A DNA stretch of 64,000 nucleotides from an uncultured Bacilli bacterium (GTDB taxonomy: Bacteria; Bacillota_I; Bacilli_A; RFN20; CAG-826): NCBI GenBank assembly GCA_934700895.1, contig CAKUXV010000006.1:47320-111319 (forward strand), written 5' to 3'. Positions 53,169-60,349 of this stretch are shown here, one piece after another. The position numbers and the translations under genes were made by a program. Under the pieces are notes generated by a model. It was not told the DNA's origin, searched no databases, and saw nothing but the letters and a program-made list of their open reading frames with translations. Each line of letters opens with the position of its first letter. Positions within the stretch are counted from its first letter, which is position 1.

Positions 53169-53771
53169 TTACTCCTTTAATGTGGCAATCAAGACGCGGA
53201 AGCCTTTATGCTGAGCCACTCTTTCTACGCTTCCAAAAAGCGTTCTAAGGTAGGCTTCGGCGGAATCGGCGCCTTGTTTTTTGCGAATGACGATGACGAG
53301 CTTCCCTCCTTTATCTAAATGAGAGAGCGCGCCCGCGTACATCGCGTACGTAACCTTCTTTCCCGCCCGAATTGGCGGATTGGTTACAATCGCGGAGAAT
53401 GTTTTGTCGATGTTGAGGTAGACGTCGCTATGGATGATCTCTACTTGCTCCGACACGCCAAGGGTTAAAGCGTTTTGTCGGCACAGGGAGAGGGCCCGAT
53501 CGTTCACATCTGCTAAAACGACGTGGCGATGCGGGTCGAGGTGAGCCAGGATTAGTCCGATTGGTCCGACTCCCGCCCCAAGATCCAGAATGGTGGTTCC
53601 AAGATCGGCCTTGCCGATGGTTTCAAGCAATAAACGAGTACCATCGTCAAGACCATCTTTGGAGAAAACCCCTGCGTCGCTATGAAAGGTATATTTTTCT
53701 CCGAGTAATCCGAAGGAATACTGGATATCTTGATGTTCCAACGTTTCATCGTTATCGAAATATTGGCCCAT
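53169..53771 (-). CDS. RsmC-like class I methyltransferase
   Basis: About 200 aa from MGQYFDNDETLEH, with GGGAGG 5-6 nt before the ATG; the longer reading to 53795 is unlikely. SAM motif I is DLGAGVGPIGL and the catalytic-loop motif is VTNPPIRAG, as in small-domain rRNA guanine-N2 methyltransferases (YbxB/RsmC). The gene sits between rplL and rpoB exactly as ybxB does in Bacillus. Substrate not proven. Confidence 0.92.
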   Translation of the reverse strand: MGQYFDNDETLEHQDIQYSFGLLGEKYTFHSDAGVFSKDGLDDGTRLLLETIGKADLGTTILDLGAGVGPIGLILAHLDPHRHVVLADVNDRALSLCRQNALTLGVSEQVEIIHSDVYLNIDKTFSAIVTNPPIRAGKKVTYAMYAGALSHLDKGGKLVIVIRKKQGADSAEAYLRTLFGSVERVAQHKGFRVLIATLKE

Positions 53772-53799
53772 GTTTACCCTCCCTTCATAACGCAAGAAC

Positions 53800-53829
53800 C
53801 CCGCCCAAAGGGAACGTCCTCTGGGCGGG
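53800..53829 (-). terminator. rplL-rpoB intergenic attenuator
   Basis: CCCGCCC (53800-53806) and GGGCGGG (53823-53829) form a strong stem with a short T-poor tail (GTTCTTG). Partial terminators here commonly set the ratio of L7/L12 to RNA polymerase. Confidence 0.65.
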
Positions 53830-53860
53830 AATACTTGTTGTTTGTGATGCGAAATCTAGA

Positions 53861-54241
53861 TTACTTGATTTCGACTTCAGCGCCGGTGGCGACGAGAGCC
53901 TTCTTGTGCTCTTCCGCTTCAACGGGGCTGATGTGCTCTTTGACGGGAGCCGGAGCAGCGTCAACGAGTTTCTTGGCATCCATCAAGCCAAGGCCGGTGA
54001 TGGCCTGGACGGCTTTGATGACGGCGACTTTGGAGCCAGTGCCGATGCCTTTGAGGATGAGCGAGACTTCGCTCGGTCCCTTGGCAGCGCCAGCGTCTTC
54101 TTCTTCAGCCGGAGCGGCGGCAACAGCCGCGGCAGCGGTGACGCCGAAGGTTTCTTCGACGAGTTTGATGAGGTCATTGAGCTCGAGAACGGTGTATTCC
54201 TTCAAGCTTTCGACGATCTCTTCTTTGGTGAATTTAGCCAT
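53861..54241 (-). CDS. rplL: Ribosomal protein L7/L12
   Basis: 126-aa stalk protein that recruits translation GTPases. N-terminal dimer domain, Ala-rich hinge (AAAAVAAAPAEEEDAGA) and C-terminal domain with KVAVIKAVQAITGLGLMDAKKLVD are all present. Follows rplJ by 21 bp with GGAGG. Confidence 0.97.
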   Translation of the reverse strand: MAKFTKEEIVESLKEYTVLELNDLIKLVEETFGVTAAAAVAAAPAEEEDAGAAKGPSEVSLILKGIGTGSKVAVIKAVQAITGLGLMDAKKLVDAAPAPVKEHISPVEAEEHKKALVATGAEVEIK

Positions 54242-54262
54242 TGTTAGATCCTCCTAATGGTT

Positions 54263-54772
54263 TTAGTTGGCCGCCGGCGTGTCAGCCGGAGCTTTGTCCG
54301 CAACAGCCTTGATAGTGGCGGCGAACTTGGTGACGGGTGCCTTGAGGCACGATAGGAACATAGAGAGCATGCCATTCTTGTCGAGAAGCTTGCTGACATC
54401 TTTCATGCCCTTCTCATCGAGGACGCGGCCATCCACGATACCGGCCTTAACGACCAAGTGTTCGTGTTTGCGAGCGAACTTGTAGAGAACTTTCGGACCA
54501 GTGCCATAGTCTTTCGAGAAGACGAAGGCATTCGGCCCTTCGAGGGCATTGCCCAAATCGGGAGCTTGGAGTTCCGCTAAAGCGCGACGGATCATGGTGT
54601 TCTTGTAAACAGTCATGGTCGCTTCGGCTTTTTCGAGCTCCTTACGAAGTTCCGAAATTTCGGCAACAGTCAATCCTTGGTAGGAAACGACTGCGAAGGT
54701 CGCGGCGCCTTTGAAGGATTCTTCAATTTGCTTGACGGCATTCTTTTTGGCTTCGAGTGCTTGCTGATTCAT
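54263..54772 (-). CDS. rplJ: Ribosomal protein L10
   Basis: 169-aa anchor of the L7/L12 stalk. N-terminal core (VSYQGLTVAEISELRKELEKA, KNTMIRRAL) and a helical C terminus that binds L12 dimers. AAAGGAGG precedes the ATG. A 157-nt structured leader separates it from rplA, the place where L10-L12 usually represses its own mRNA. Confidence 0.97.
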   Translation of the reverse strand: MNQQALEAKKNAVKQIEESFKGAATFAVVSYQGLTVAEISELRKELEKAEATMTVYKNTMIRRALAELQAPDLGNALEGPNAFVFSKDYGTGPKVLYKFARKHEHLVVKAGIVDGRVLDEKGMKDVSKLLDKNGMLSMFLSCLKAPVTKFAATIKAVADKAPADTPAAN

Positions 54773-54929
54773 ATGTTTCTACCTCCTTTCTGTCGATATA
54801 TGTGAAGCTTCTATATAACTAGTGGGTTTTGTGAACATTTCGCTAACCTCAGCAGGGTGATTGTTTTGAGGCACATGCCCCCGGCTATCTTAGGAATACG
54901 AAGCTTTTCACCGAATTTGAGGGGAACGA
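54773..54929 (-). promoter_or_regulatory. Candidate L10 leader (autoregulatory 5' region)
   Basis: This 157-nt gene-free stretch between rplA and rplJ holds GGGGGC/GCCTC and CCTCA/TGAGG pairings and a purine-rich ribosome site just before rplJ. Position matches the L10(L12)4 leader of Bacillota. The identification rests on location and partial stems only. Confidence 0.5.
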
Positions 54930-55622
54930 TTAGTTCCGTCCGGCAAAGGTGATTTGAACTGCCGGTCCCATCGTGGTCGAGAGAGCCGCGGTGAGAATGT
55001 AGGTGCCCTTCACGGTAGAGGGGCGGGCTTTGGCGATGTGCTCCGTGATTGCAGCCACGTTTTCGAGGAGGTCGGCATCCGAGAAGGAGACGCGGCCAAT
55101 ACCCATCGAGAGGTTGCCATCACGGTCAACACGGTAGGCGATCTTACCACGCTTGATGTCGGCGACGGCCGTCTTGACGTCCATCGTGACGGTGCCAGTC
55201 TTGGGGTTCGGCATTAAGCCTTTCGGACCGAGGACACGGCCCATTTTTCCAAGTTCGCCCATCATATCCGGGGTAGCAACGATGATGTCGAATCCAAACC
55301 AGTTTTCTCTCTGAATCTTTTCGAGCATCTCTTTTCCGCCGAAGAAATCCGCTCCGGATTCTTTCGCGTCGTCGAGTTTGGTATTGGTAACGACCAAGAC
55401 CTTTTTGGTTTTGCCGTTGCCGTGTGGAAGGGTGATCGTTCCACGGATGAGTTGATCCGCCAAGGTCGGGTTGACGTTCAAGCGGAAGCTGATGTCGACC
55501 GAGGAATCGAATTTCGTGATGCTCGTTTCTTTGACGAGCTTCACGGCTTCTTCGAGGCTGTAGACTTTAGAAGCGTCAATCTTTTTGAGGGCGGCTTCGT
55601 ATTTTTTGCTGTTCTTTTTCAT
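54930..55622 (-). CDS. rplA: Ribosomal protein L1
   Basis: 230-aa L1 of the ribosomal L1 stalk. Family motifs PNPKTGTVTMDV, RGTITLPHGNGKTKKV and GPKGLMPNP are present. Ends with a short tail FAGRN. It follows rplK by 18 bp with a GGAGG site. Confidence 0.97.
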   Translation of the reverse strand: MKKNSKKYEAALKKIDASKVYSLEEAVKLVKETSITKFDSSVDISFRLNVNPTLADQLIRGTITLPHGNGKTKKVLVVTNTKLDDAKESGADFFGGKEMLEKIQRENWFGFDIIVATPDMMGELGKMGRVLGPKGLMPNPKTGTVTMDVKTAVADIKRGKIAYRVDRDGNLSMGIGRVSFSDADLLENVAAITEHIAKARPSTVKGTYILTAALSTTMGPAVQITFAGRN

Positions 55623-55640
55623 TGCAGTTTGCCTCCTTCA

Positions 55641-56048
55641 TTACTTGATTGCGATACCCATTTGACGGCAGGTACCAGCGACAACTTTCTTCGCTTGTTC
55701 GACGTCGTCAGTGTTGAGATCCGGCATTTTGTATTTGGCGATCTCTTCGAGTTGAGCATCCGTGATCGAACCAACAATTTGCTTCGAGTTGCCGGAGCCC
55801 TTTTCGATGCCAGCCGCTTTTAGAATGAGCGGGGCAACCGGGGTGGTCTTGATGACGAAATCGTAGGATTTGTCTTCGTAGGCCGTGATGATGACAGGGA
55901 CGACCTGTCCTTTTCTATCACCGGTCTTCGCATTGAAATCGGTGCAGAACTTCGCCATGTTAACACCGGCAGAAGCTAGCTTCGGTCCGGGGTGGGCGTT
56001 GCCGCCAGGAAGTTCCATCTTGACGACTTTTGTTACACGTTTCTTCAT
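55641..56048 (-). CDS. rplK: Ribosomal protein L11
   Basis: 135-aa protein of the GTPase-associated centre. GPKLASAGVNMAKFCTDFNAKTGDRKG and the C-terminal RNA-binding domain (IVGSITDAQLEEIAKYKM) are clear. Strong AAGGAGG site. First gene of the rplKA transcript; in Bacillus it follows nusG directly, but here about 3.2 kb of islet separates them. Confidence 0.97.
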   Translation of the reverse strand: MKKRVTKVVKMELPGGNAHPGPKLASAGVNMAKFCTDFNAKTGDRKGQVVPVIITAYEDKSYDFVIKTTPVAPLILKAAGIEKGSGNSKQIVGSITDAQLEEIAKYKMPDLNTDDVEQAKKVVAGTCRQMGIAIK

Positions 56049-56139
56049 GTATTTCCTCCTTTATGGAAATTCATTCGTGGTATTCGGGCCGTGATCAAAC
56101 AGTCCTCCCACGATGCGCGTCGTGCAAACGCGCTTGTGT

Positions 56140-56169
56140 ATAATACGCCTGCGCGCAATTTTCCGTCAA
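56140..56169 (-). promoter_or_regulatory. rplKA promoter
   Basis: Minus-strand TTGACG (56164-56169), 18-bp spacer, TATTAT (56140-56145). The predicted leader of about 85 nt includes GCGCG/CGCGC arms that could fold. Confidence 0.75.
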
Positions 56170-56214
56170 GAAAAATATGCTCTTTATTGAAAGAAATTTA
56201 TCGCAGCTGAAAAA

Positions 56215-56538
56215 TTAATGGTGGCGTTTCTCTTGAACGTGGTCATAAACAACATCCAAAAGCTTGATGACGTGATCGTCTGCCAATGAATAAAAAACGC
56301 GAGACCCTTCCTTGCGCGTCGCTACAAGGTTGGCGTTTTTCAAAACCTTCAATTGATGAGAGACCAAAGACTGTTCCGCCCCCACCGCTCGAACAATATC
56401 GGAAACGCACTTCTCTCCATTCATGATGGAATACATGATTTTGAGGCGGGTGAAATCGCTGGCGACATGCAAAAGATTTTCCATCCCATCCAGGACCTCG
56501 TCCGTTAATTCCAGTTTTTTAAGCGTGCACTCTTCCAT
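56215..56538 (-). CDS. ArsR/SmtB-family metal-responsive repressor
   Basis: 107-aa winged-helix regulator. The recognition helix region is AEQSLVSHQLKVLKNANLV and the wing RKEGSRVFYSL. Near the C terminus the alpha-5 pattern D-x-H-x10-H-x2-E is complete (DDH ... DHVQE), the zinc/cobalt/nickel site of SmtB/CzrA-type sensors; a His-rich end follows. The alpha-3 region has one Cys (EKCVSDI). No transporter is next to it. An extended -10 TGG-TAAAAT lies 16 nt upstream of the ATG. Confidence 0.88.
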   Translation of the reverse strand: MEECTLKKLELTDEVLDGMENLLHVASDFTRLKIMYSIMNGEKCVSDIVRAVGAEQSLVSHQLKVLKNANLVATRKEGSRVFYSLADDHVIKLLDVVYDHVQEKRHH

Positions 56539-56571
56539 AGTTTTTCCGATTTTTATTTTACCACGTTCTTC

Positions 56572-57078
56572 CTAGAACCCAATAAATTCGAGTGTCTCAA
56601 AGGTATTAAGATTTTTCAAATAAACACCCGTTTCGTCCATGGTGGCATAGCCGGGTCCATCATCGCGAGAGACGGAGACGGACCCGGGGTTGCAACGAAT
56701 GGTCCCAGCATCAGAATAAAGACACTTGCAATGCGTGTGCCCGTTAAAAACCACGTCCCCTGGAGGGAAAGAAAAAACATCAGGGCGATGAGTCAAATGG
56801 ACGCGATGGCCGGCAAAATCAAGACCTCGGCGAAGTGGTAATTCGATTTCTGCAGGATCAAGATCGCAGGAATCGTCGCAATTTCCACGAACAGCGATGG
56901 TTCTTCCGTGATTCTTGTGGAAAAATTCCATGCAAAAGGAAATATCCGCGTCATAAGAGCCGCGAAGGGCATCACCCAAGAAAACCAGAACTTCCGGTTG
57001 TTCTTTCTCGATAGCTTTCATTACTTTTTGAACGCCGCTCTTTGACCCGTGCAAGTCACTGAAAACAAAGAATTTCAT
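56572..57078 (-). CDS. YfcE/MJ0936-like metallophosphoesterase
   Basis: About 168 aa from MKFFVFSDLHGS. Two-metal phosphodiesterase motifs are complete: DLHG, GDALRG, RGNCD, and GHTHCK. NPGS near the end is family typical. The natural substrate is unknown. The chosen start has TAGTAT 10 nt upstream and no ribosome site; a frame to 57114 is open but unlikely. Part of the islet splitting nusG from rplK. Confidence 0.88.
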   Translation of the reverse strand: MKFFVFSDLHGSKSGVQKVMKAIEKEQPEVLVFLGDALRGSYDADISFCMEFFHKNHGRTIAVRGNCDDSCDLDPAEIELPLRRGLDFAGHRVHLTHRPDVFSFPPGDVVFNGHTHCKCLYSDAGTIRCNPGSVSVSRDDGPGYATMDETGVYLKNLNTFETLEFIGF

Positions 57079-57259
57079 CTCATCAAAGATACTAGATTTT
57101 CGAACAAAAACCACACTTTTATTTTAAAAATCTAATAACACTTAAAATTTTTATAAAATTGTTTCGCACTCTACAACTAATGTTTTTGGAAACTTACAAA
57201 TTATTTTCGACAAGTTTTCCTAAAAAATCGTTATAGATATAGGTGCAGGGACATTTCAC

Positions 57260-58414
57260 ATGATTACTCACAAAATCCGCATCTACCCCAACACCAAGAT
57301 GAAAAAGTTTTTGGACAGTCAATTTGAATTCTCTCGGCGAGACTATAATCGCCAGTTGGAGATGATCATCGATGGCATTCGGGCCAAGCGAATTCATGAG
57401 GGCAATTTTGTTCAGGCGCTTGAGCGAATCAAATTGCACGCAATAAAATCCGTGCAGTCCATGGGCGGGAGCCTTCCCTATTTCCCCGATATTACAGCCC
57501 GAAACGCTAAGCGCCTGGCCCCTGCGGTAAAAAATATATTGCGCACTCACGTTTTTCCGTCTTTTAGAAAATCACGACGCGGAAGCCGTTTTTTGCACTT
57601 ATCCCCCGTCGGAAACCCAAATTTCATCTTTTCCCTTCCCCAACCAAAAACACTTCAAATTGGGTCATTCGGCTCTATCCGCATGTCGGAGAAATTACGC
57701 TTTGTTTCCCCTCTTTCTTGCACGATTGAGGAAAAGAACGATTGTTATTTTGCCTGTTTCTTATTTAAGGATTTCACAACCCCTTATCCGAAGACTGGAA
57801 AAATAACCTCCATCGTCCCCGGAACTAGGACGACGATTATCGGAGTAGGAAGCGATAATAAAACGCGAACTTGGAGTCTTAATGAAAAATCGGCGCTGAA
57901 GTTATTGAAGCGATGCAATTTCCTCTCCAGACTTTTGCGTCAAAAAGGAAAACAGGATCAAGCCAAACCGTCCAAGCGCTTTTATAAAAATTTGCGCAAA
58001 CTGCGAACTGCGCGTCAAAAACTGAATAATCAAATTTCAAGTTTTTTAGAGCAGACCTCCCACTCTTTACTTTGGAAATTTGACCGAATCACGGCCGAAT
58101 CCCCCCTGACCACCACGGGAGTCTACGAAAAAAGATGCTTAAGAGTTCAGTCTAAGAATGCTTATTCTCAGCTTCTGAAAAGAATGGTCTCGAAAGCCGT
58201 TCAGGTTGAAAAAGAGGCTAACGTGACCTCTCCTTTCATTTCCTTTAGAAAAACCTGCAAGGAATGCGGTTCGCAGTTACCCCTTCTTTTGTGGTCTACC
58301 CATTACGATTCCGTTTGCCCGTTTTGCAATGCTAAAATTCGGCCCAACATCAATGCAGCAACCAATATCCTGCGTGGAATGTTTTACACAAAATCATCCA
58401 TGCCAGGCCCGTAA
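57260..58414 (+). CDS. Nuclease-dead TnpB homologue (TldR-like)
   Basis: 384 aa, full length for TnpB/IS605 OrfB. The N terminus (MITHKIRIYPNTKMKKFL ... RDYNRQLE) and the C-terminal zinc finger (CKEC ... CPFC) followed by NINAATNIL are family marks. RuvC-I normally reads (G)IDxG; here it is SIVPGTRT, so Asp is Val (residue 186). RuvC-II Glu is kept (TAESPL, Glu 280). RuvC-III normally has DRDxNAA; here IRPNINAA, so Asp is Asn (residue 363). Loss of two of three catalytic acids predicts no DNA cutting. Such proteins (TldR) act as RNA-guided repressors. No tnpA is nearby. A poor GCAGGG site and an AT-rich promoter region precede it. A decaying transposon relic is the alternative. Confidence 0.82.
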   Translation: MITHKIRIYPNTKMKKFLDSQFEFSRRDYNRQLEMIIDGIRAKRIHEGNFVQALERIKLHAIKSVQSMGGSLPYFPDITARNAKRLAPAVKNILRTHVFPSFRKSRRGSRFLHLSPVGNPNFIFSLPQPKTLQIGSFGSIRMSEKLRFVSPLSCTIEEKNDCYFACFLFKDFTTPYPKTGKITSIVPGTRTTIIGVGSDNKTRTWSLNEKSALKLLKRCNFLSRLLRQKGKQDQAKPSKRFYKNLRKLRTARQKLNNQISSFLEQTSHSLLWKFDRITAESPLTTTGVYEKRCLRVQSKNAYSQLLKRMVSKAVQVEKEANVTSPFISFRKTCKECGSQLPLLLWSTHYDSVCPFCNAKIRPNINAATNILRGMFYTKSSMPGP

Positions 58415-58419
58415 ACACT

Positions 58420-58550
58420 AGCTAAGATTTAACAAACAGGGCGAGGAGCGCCCAGTGGATGACGTCAGAGAAGTTTACCCCGACTTTGAAGAAGGCGTCG
58501 AGGGGTTATGTTCCCCACTCCGGATGAAAAGATTTTTTAACAAATTGCTC
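58420..58550 (+). ncRNA. Candidate omega-like guide RNA downstream of the TnpB homologue
   Basis: Immediately after the gene stop a dense set of stems appears: GGGCG/CGCCC (58439-58443 with 58449-58453), CCCCGAC/GTC..GGGG (58478-58484 with 58497-58505), an alternative GGGG/CCCC (58502-58505 with 58513-58516), and a long-range AGTGG/CCACT (58454-58458 with 58515-58519). It ends in GGATGAAAAG and then a T-run. TnpB guide scaffolds sit at this place and the guide follows the last stem, here roughly 58528-58550. Exact ends are unknown. Confidence 0.55.
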
Positions 58551-58583
58551 CATGCGGCAATAGCCAATCCAAAGGAGTAACGT

Positions 58584-58589
58584 TAAAAT
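58584..58589 (+). promoter_or_regulatory. -10 element, leaderless start of 58598 gene
   Basis: TAAAAT ends 8 nt before the ATG. An AAAGGAG at 58571-58577 is about 20 nt from the ATG, too far to serve as a normal ribosome site. Confidence 0.4.
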
Positions 58590-58597
58590 TAATTATC

Positions 58598-59197
58598 ATG
58601 AAAAAGGCAACCATTTTATTTGATGAACTCTTAGATGGGTTCATTTACACCGTCAAAAGTTGGCTTCATTTGGATTTAGCCGACAACACCGTTCGCGACG
58701 CTACCATCATTGCGGCCTCCAGCGCGTTTCTTTTTGATAAGCTTTTCGCCAAAGAAAATGCTGGTGAAGAGATTACGCGAGCCGCTAGTGAAAGTCTTGG
58801 TAGAGACTACGATGGAAAAAGTTTGTCCAACATGGCGACTAAAATCCGTTTAGCCATGTCTGGGTCCGACTTTGAAATGGGGCATTCTCCGCTGCGCGAT
58901 TATTTGCGTTGGATCGGTGATACCGAACCCGATGCGCTCCGAGGTTACCAGGATGACGCCGGTAAACTCGTCCTTCTTACGATCGAAGAAATGACGAATT
59001 TAATCATGGCGGAAAACGACGTACACGAAGCGCCAATGCACGTAGCAGAAATATTCTTCCTCACCATAACCGATCGTTACGCGCTAACGTTTTTGGATTT
59101 ATTCGGAAAACAACGTTTTTCCACCTTTCAAAGCAGCGCTTATTTCTTCTCCGTCCAAGAACAAATGGAACAAATTCGTTCTCAAATCTTGGATTGA
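58598..59197 (+). CDS. Unknown 199-aa protein in the TldR-like islet
   Basis: I do not recognise the family. The protein is soluble, mostly helical by composition, without signal peptide, membrane helix or metal motif. Acidic overall, with aromatic-rich stretches (FSTFQSSAYFF). It directly follows the candidate guide RNA on the same strand and is convergent with nusG. A target, partner or passenger role cannot be told from sequence. Confidence 0.7.
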   Translation: MKKATILFDELLDGFIYTVKSWLHLDLADNTVRDATIIAASSAFLFDKLFAKENAGEEITRAASESLGRDYDGKSLSNMATKIRLAMSGSDFEMGHSPLRDYLRWIGDTEPDALRGYQDDAGKLVLLTIEEMTNLIMAENDVHEAPMHVAEIFFLTITDRYALTFLDLFGKQRFSTFQSSAYFFSVQEQMEQIRSQILD

Positions 59198-59228
59198 GCC
59201 CGCAAACACAGGCTCCTTGTTCTAACAA

Positions 59229-59254
59229 CTATTCTTACAAACTATTCTTACAAT
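59229..59254. repeat. 13-bp perfect tandem repeat
   Basis: ACTATTCTTACAA occurs twice in a row between the convergent 58598 and nusG genes. Possibly a replication slip; no function evident. Confidence 0.8.
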
Positions 59255-59297
59255 GAAAAAATGGCCTTCCGGTGCGCAAAGCATGGGAGGCCATTGT
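59255..59297 (-). terminator. Terminator of rpmG-secE-nusG operon
   Basis: AATGGCCTTCC and GGGAGGCCATT pair (one mismatch) around a 14-nt loop; on the minus strand six T follow. Confidence 0.85.
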
Positions 59298-59302
59298 TTC
59301 TA

Positions 59303-59878
59303 TTAAATTCTTTCGATTTCAGAGAATTCGACATCGACCGGAGTGCTACGACCGAAGAAGATCGTGTCAACGCGGCAAGCACCGGTTTCTTTATCGATGG
59401 ACATAATCGTTCCTTCCGTTCCTTCCAAAGGACCGTGGATGATACGGACACGATCGCCAACATGGTAGCGATCATACATGTTGTCCTCGATGATGTTCAT
59501 GCGTTTCAAAACGGGTTCAATTTGTTCCCGCGGAACAGGCATCGGCTTTTGTCCGCCGCCGCTGGATCCGACGATACCAGTAACGCCCGGAGTGTTACGA
59601 ACAATGAACCAGGAATCATCCGTCATGACCATTTCAACAAAGAAATAGCCGGGGAAATAGTTTTCGACCTTGGTCTTGCCCGTATCGATGCCGTCCTTCA
59701 AAACAGGGACGGTGTGTTCAGCAACCAAAACGCGGAGAATGTATTTTTGCATCCCCATCGTTTCAATACGGCGTTTTAGGTTTTCTGCCGTTTTTTGTTC
59801 GTGTTTCGAATAGGTTGTAACAATGTACCAAGCCTTCTCACCAAGGCGTGGCGCGGAATTATCGACTACATCTGCCAT
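59303..59878 (-). CDS. nusG: Transcription factor NusG
   Basis: About 191 aa from MADVVDNSA; the GGAGG in the end of secE and the TGA-A-ATG junction decide the start. NGN domain (WYIVTTYSKHEQKTAENLKRR, PGYFFVEM, RNTPGVTGIVG) and C-terminal KOW domain (GDRVRIIHGPLEGTEGTI) are complete. Ends its operon at a terminator; rplK does not follow. Confidence 0.97.
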   Translation of the reverse strand: MADVVDNSAPRLGEKAWYIVTTYSKHEQKTAENLKRRIETMGMQKYILRVLVAEHTVPVLKDGIDTGKTKVENYFPGYFFVEMVMTDDSWFIVRNTPGVTGIVGSSGGGQKPMPVPREQIEPVLKRMNIIEDNMYDRYHVGDRVRIIHGPLEGTEGTIMSIDKETGACRVDTIFFGRSTPVDVEFSEIERI

Positions 59879-59879
59879 T

Positions 59880-60074
59880 TCATTTTCCTCCAAAAACATT
59901 TCTCAGCTGATTGATCAAAGACCCAGCCGTTAAGTCTTCAAGCGTCAGGAACAGCGCAGCAAACGCAGCGATGCAAATGACGACGATGATCGTGGGGATC
60001 AACGTATCACGCTTCGGCCAGCGAACACGTTTGCCTTCTTTTACCACTTCTTTTGTGTACTTGATCGGGTTCAT
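59880..60074 (-). CDS. secE: SecE, preprotein translocase subunit
   Basis: 64 aa with one membrane helix (about residues 26-44) after an amphipathic stretch containing VRWPKRDTL, the family signature. Completes the SecYEG channel with SecG (same window) and SecY (not in window). Lies 13 bp after rpmG and 1 bp before nusG. Confidence 0.95.
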   Translation of the reverse strand: MNPIKYTKEVVKEGKRVRWPKRDTLIPTIIVVICIAAFAALFLTLEDLTAGSLINQLRNVFGGK

Positions 60075-60087
60075 TAGAGCCTCCTTA

Positions 60088-60237
60088 TTACTTGCTTTCT
60101 TTGTGGAGCGTATGCTTTTTGCAATGCGGACAATACTTCTTTAACTCAAGACGCTCAGAACTGTCTTTTCTCTTAAGAACGGTATAGTTCCTGCTAAGGC
60201 ATTCCGTGCAAATCAAAAAAACTTTTTCTCTAGCCAT
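60088..60237 (-). CDS. rpmG: Ribosomal protein L33
   Basis: 49-aa protein, MAREKVFLICTEC..., with both zinc-ribbon cysteine pairs (CTEC and CPHC), so it is the zinc-binding form of L33. GGAG lies about 12 nt before the ATG. First gene of rpmG-secE-nusG, in the same order as Bacillus rpmGB-secE-nusG. Confidence 0.95.
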   Translation of the reverse strand: MAREKVFLICTECLSRNYTVLKRKDSSERLELKKYCPHCKKHTLHKESK

Positions 60238-60259
60238 CTTTTATCAAACTCCTGGCAGG

Positions 60260-60288
60260 ATTATAGGAGCGTCAAGAGGTCCTGTCAA
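60260..60288 (-). promoter_or_regulatory. rpmG-secE-nusG promoter
   Basis: Perfect consensus on the minus strand: TTGACA (60283-60288), 17-bp spacer, TATAAT (60260-60265). Confidence 0.88.
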
Positions 60289-60291
60289 TCC

Positions 60292-60317
60292 AGGAATTAA
60301 AATCCCCACCCAGTGGG
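60292..60317 (-). terminator. Terminator after sigH-like gene
   Basis: CCACCC and GGGTGG arms with a 3-nt loop followed on the minus strand by GGATTTTAATT. It separates the sigma gene from the strong rpmG promoter. The U-tract is imperfect. Confidence 0.65.
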
Positions 60318-60349
60318 TGGAGACTCCTAAGGATGTCTGCAAAGGCCGC

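Noticed and set aside
57140..57165. Partial similarity of the guide region to the AT-rich promoter area of the TnpB-like gene
   Set aside because: Needs gaps and consists of A/T runs; not convincing evidence of autoregulation.
57260..58560. Complete IS605/IS1341 insertion sequence
   Set aside because: No tnpA, no recognisable left end and two catalytic residues lost; treated as a domesticated or relic TnpB instead.
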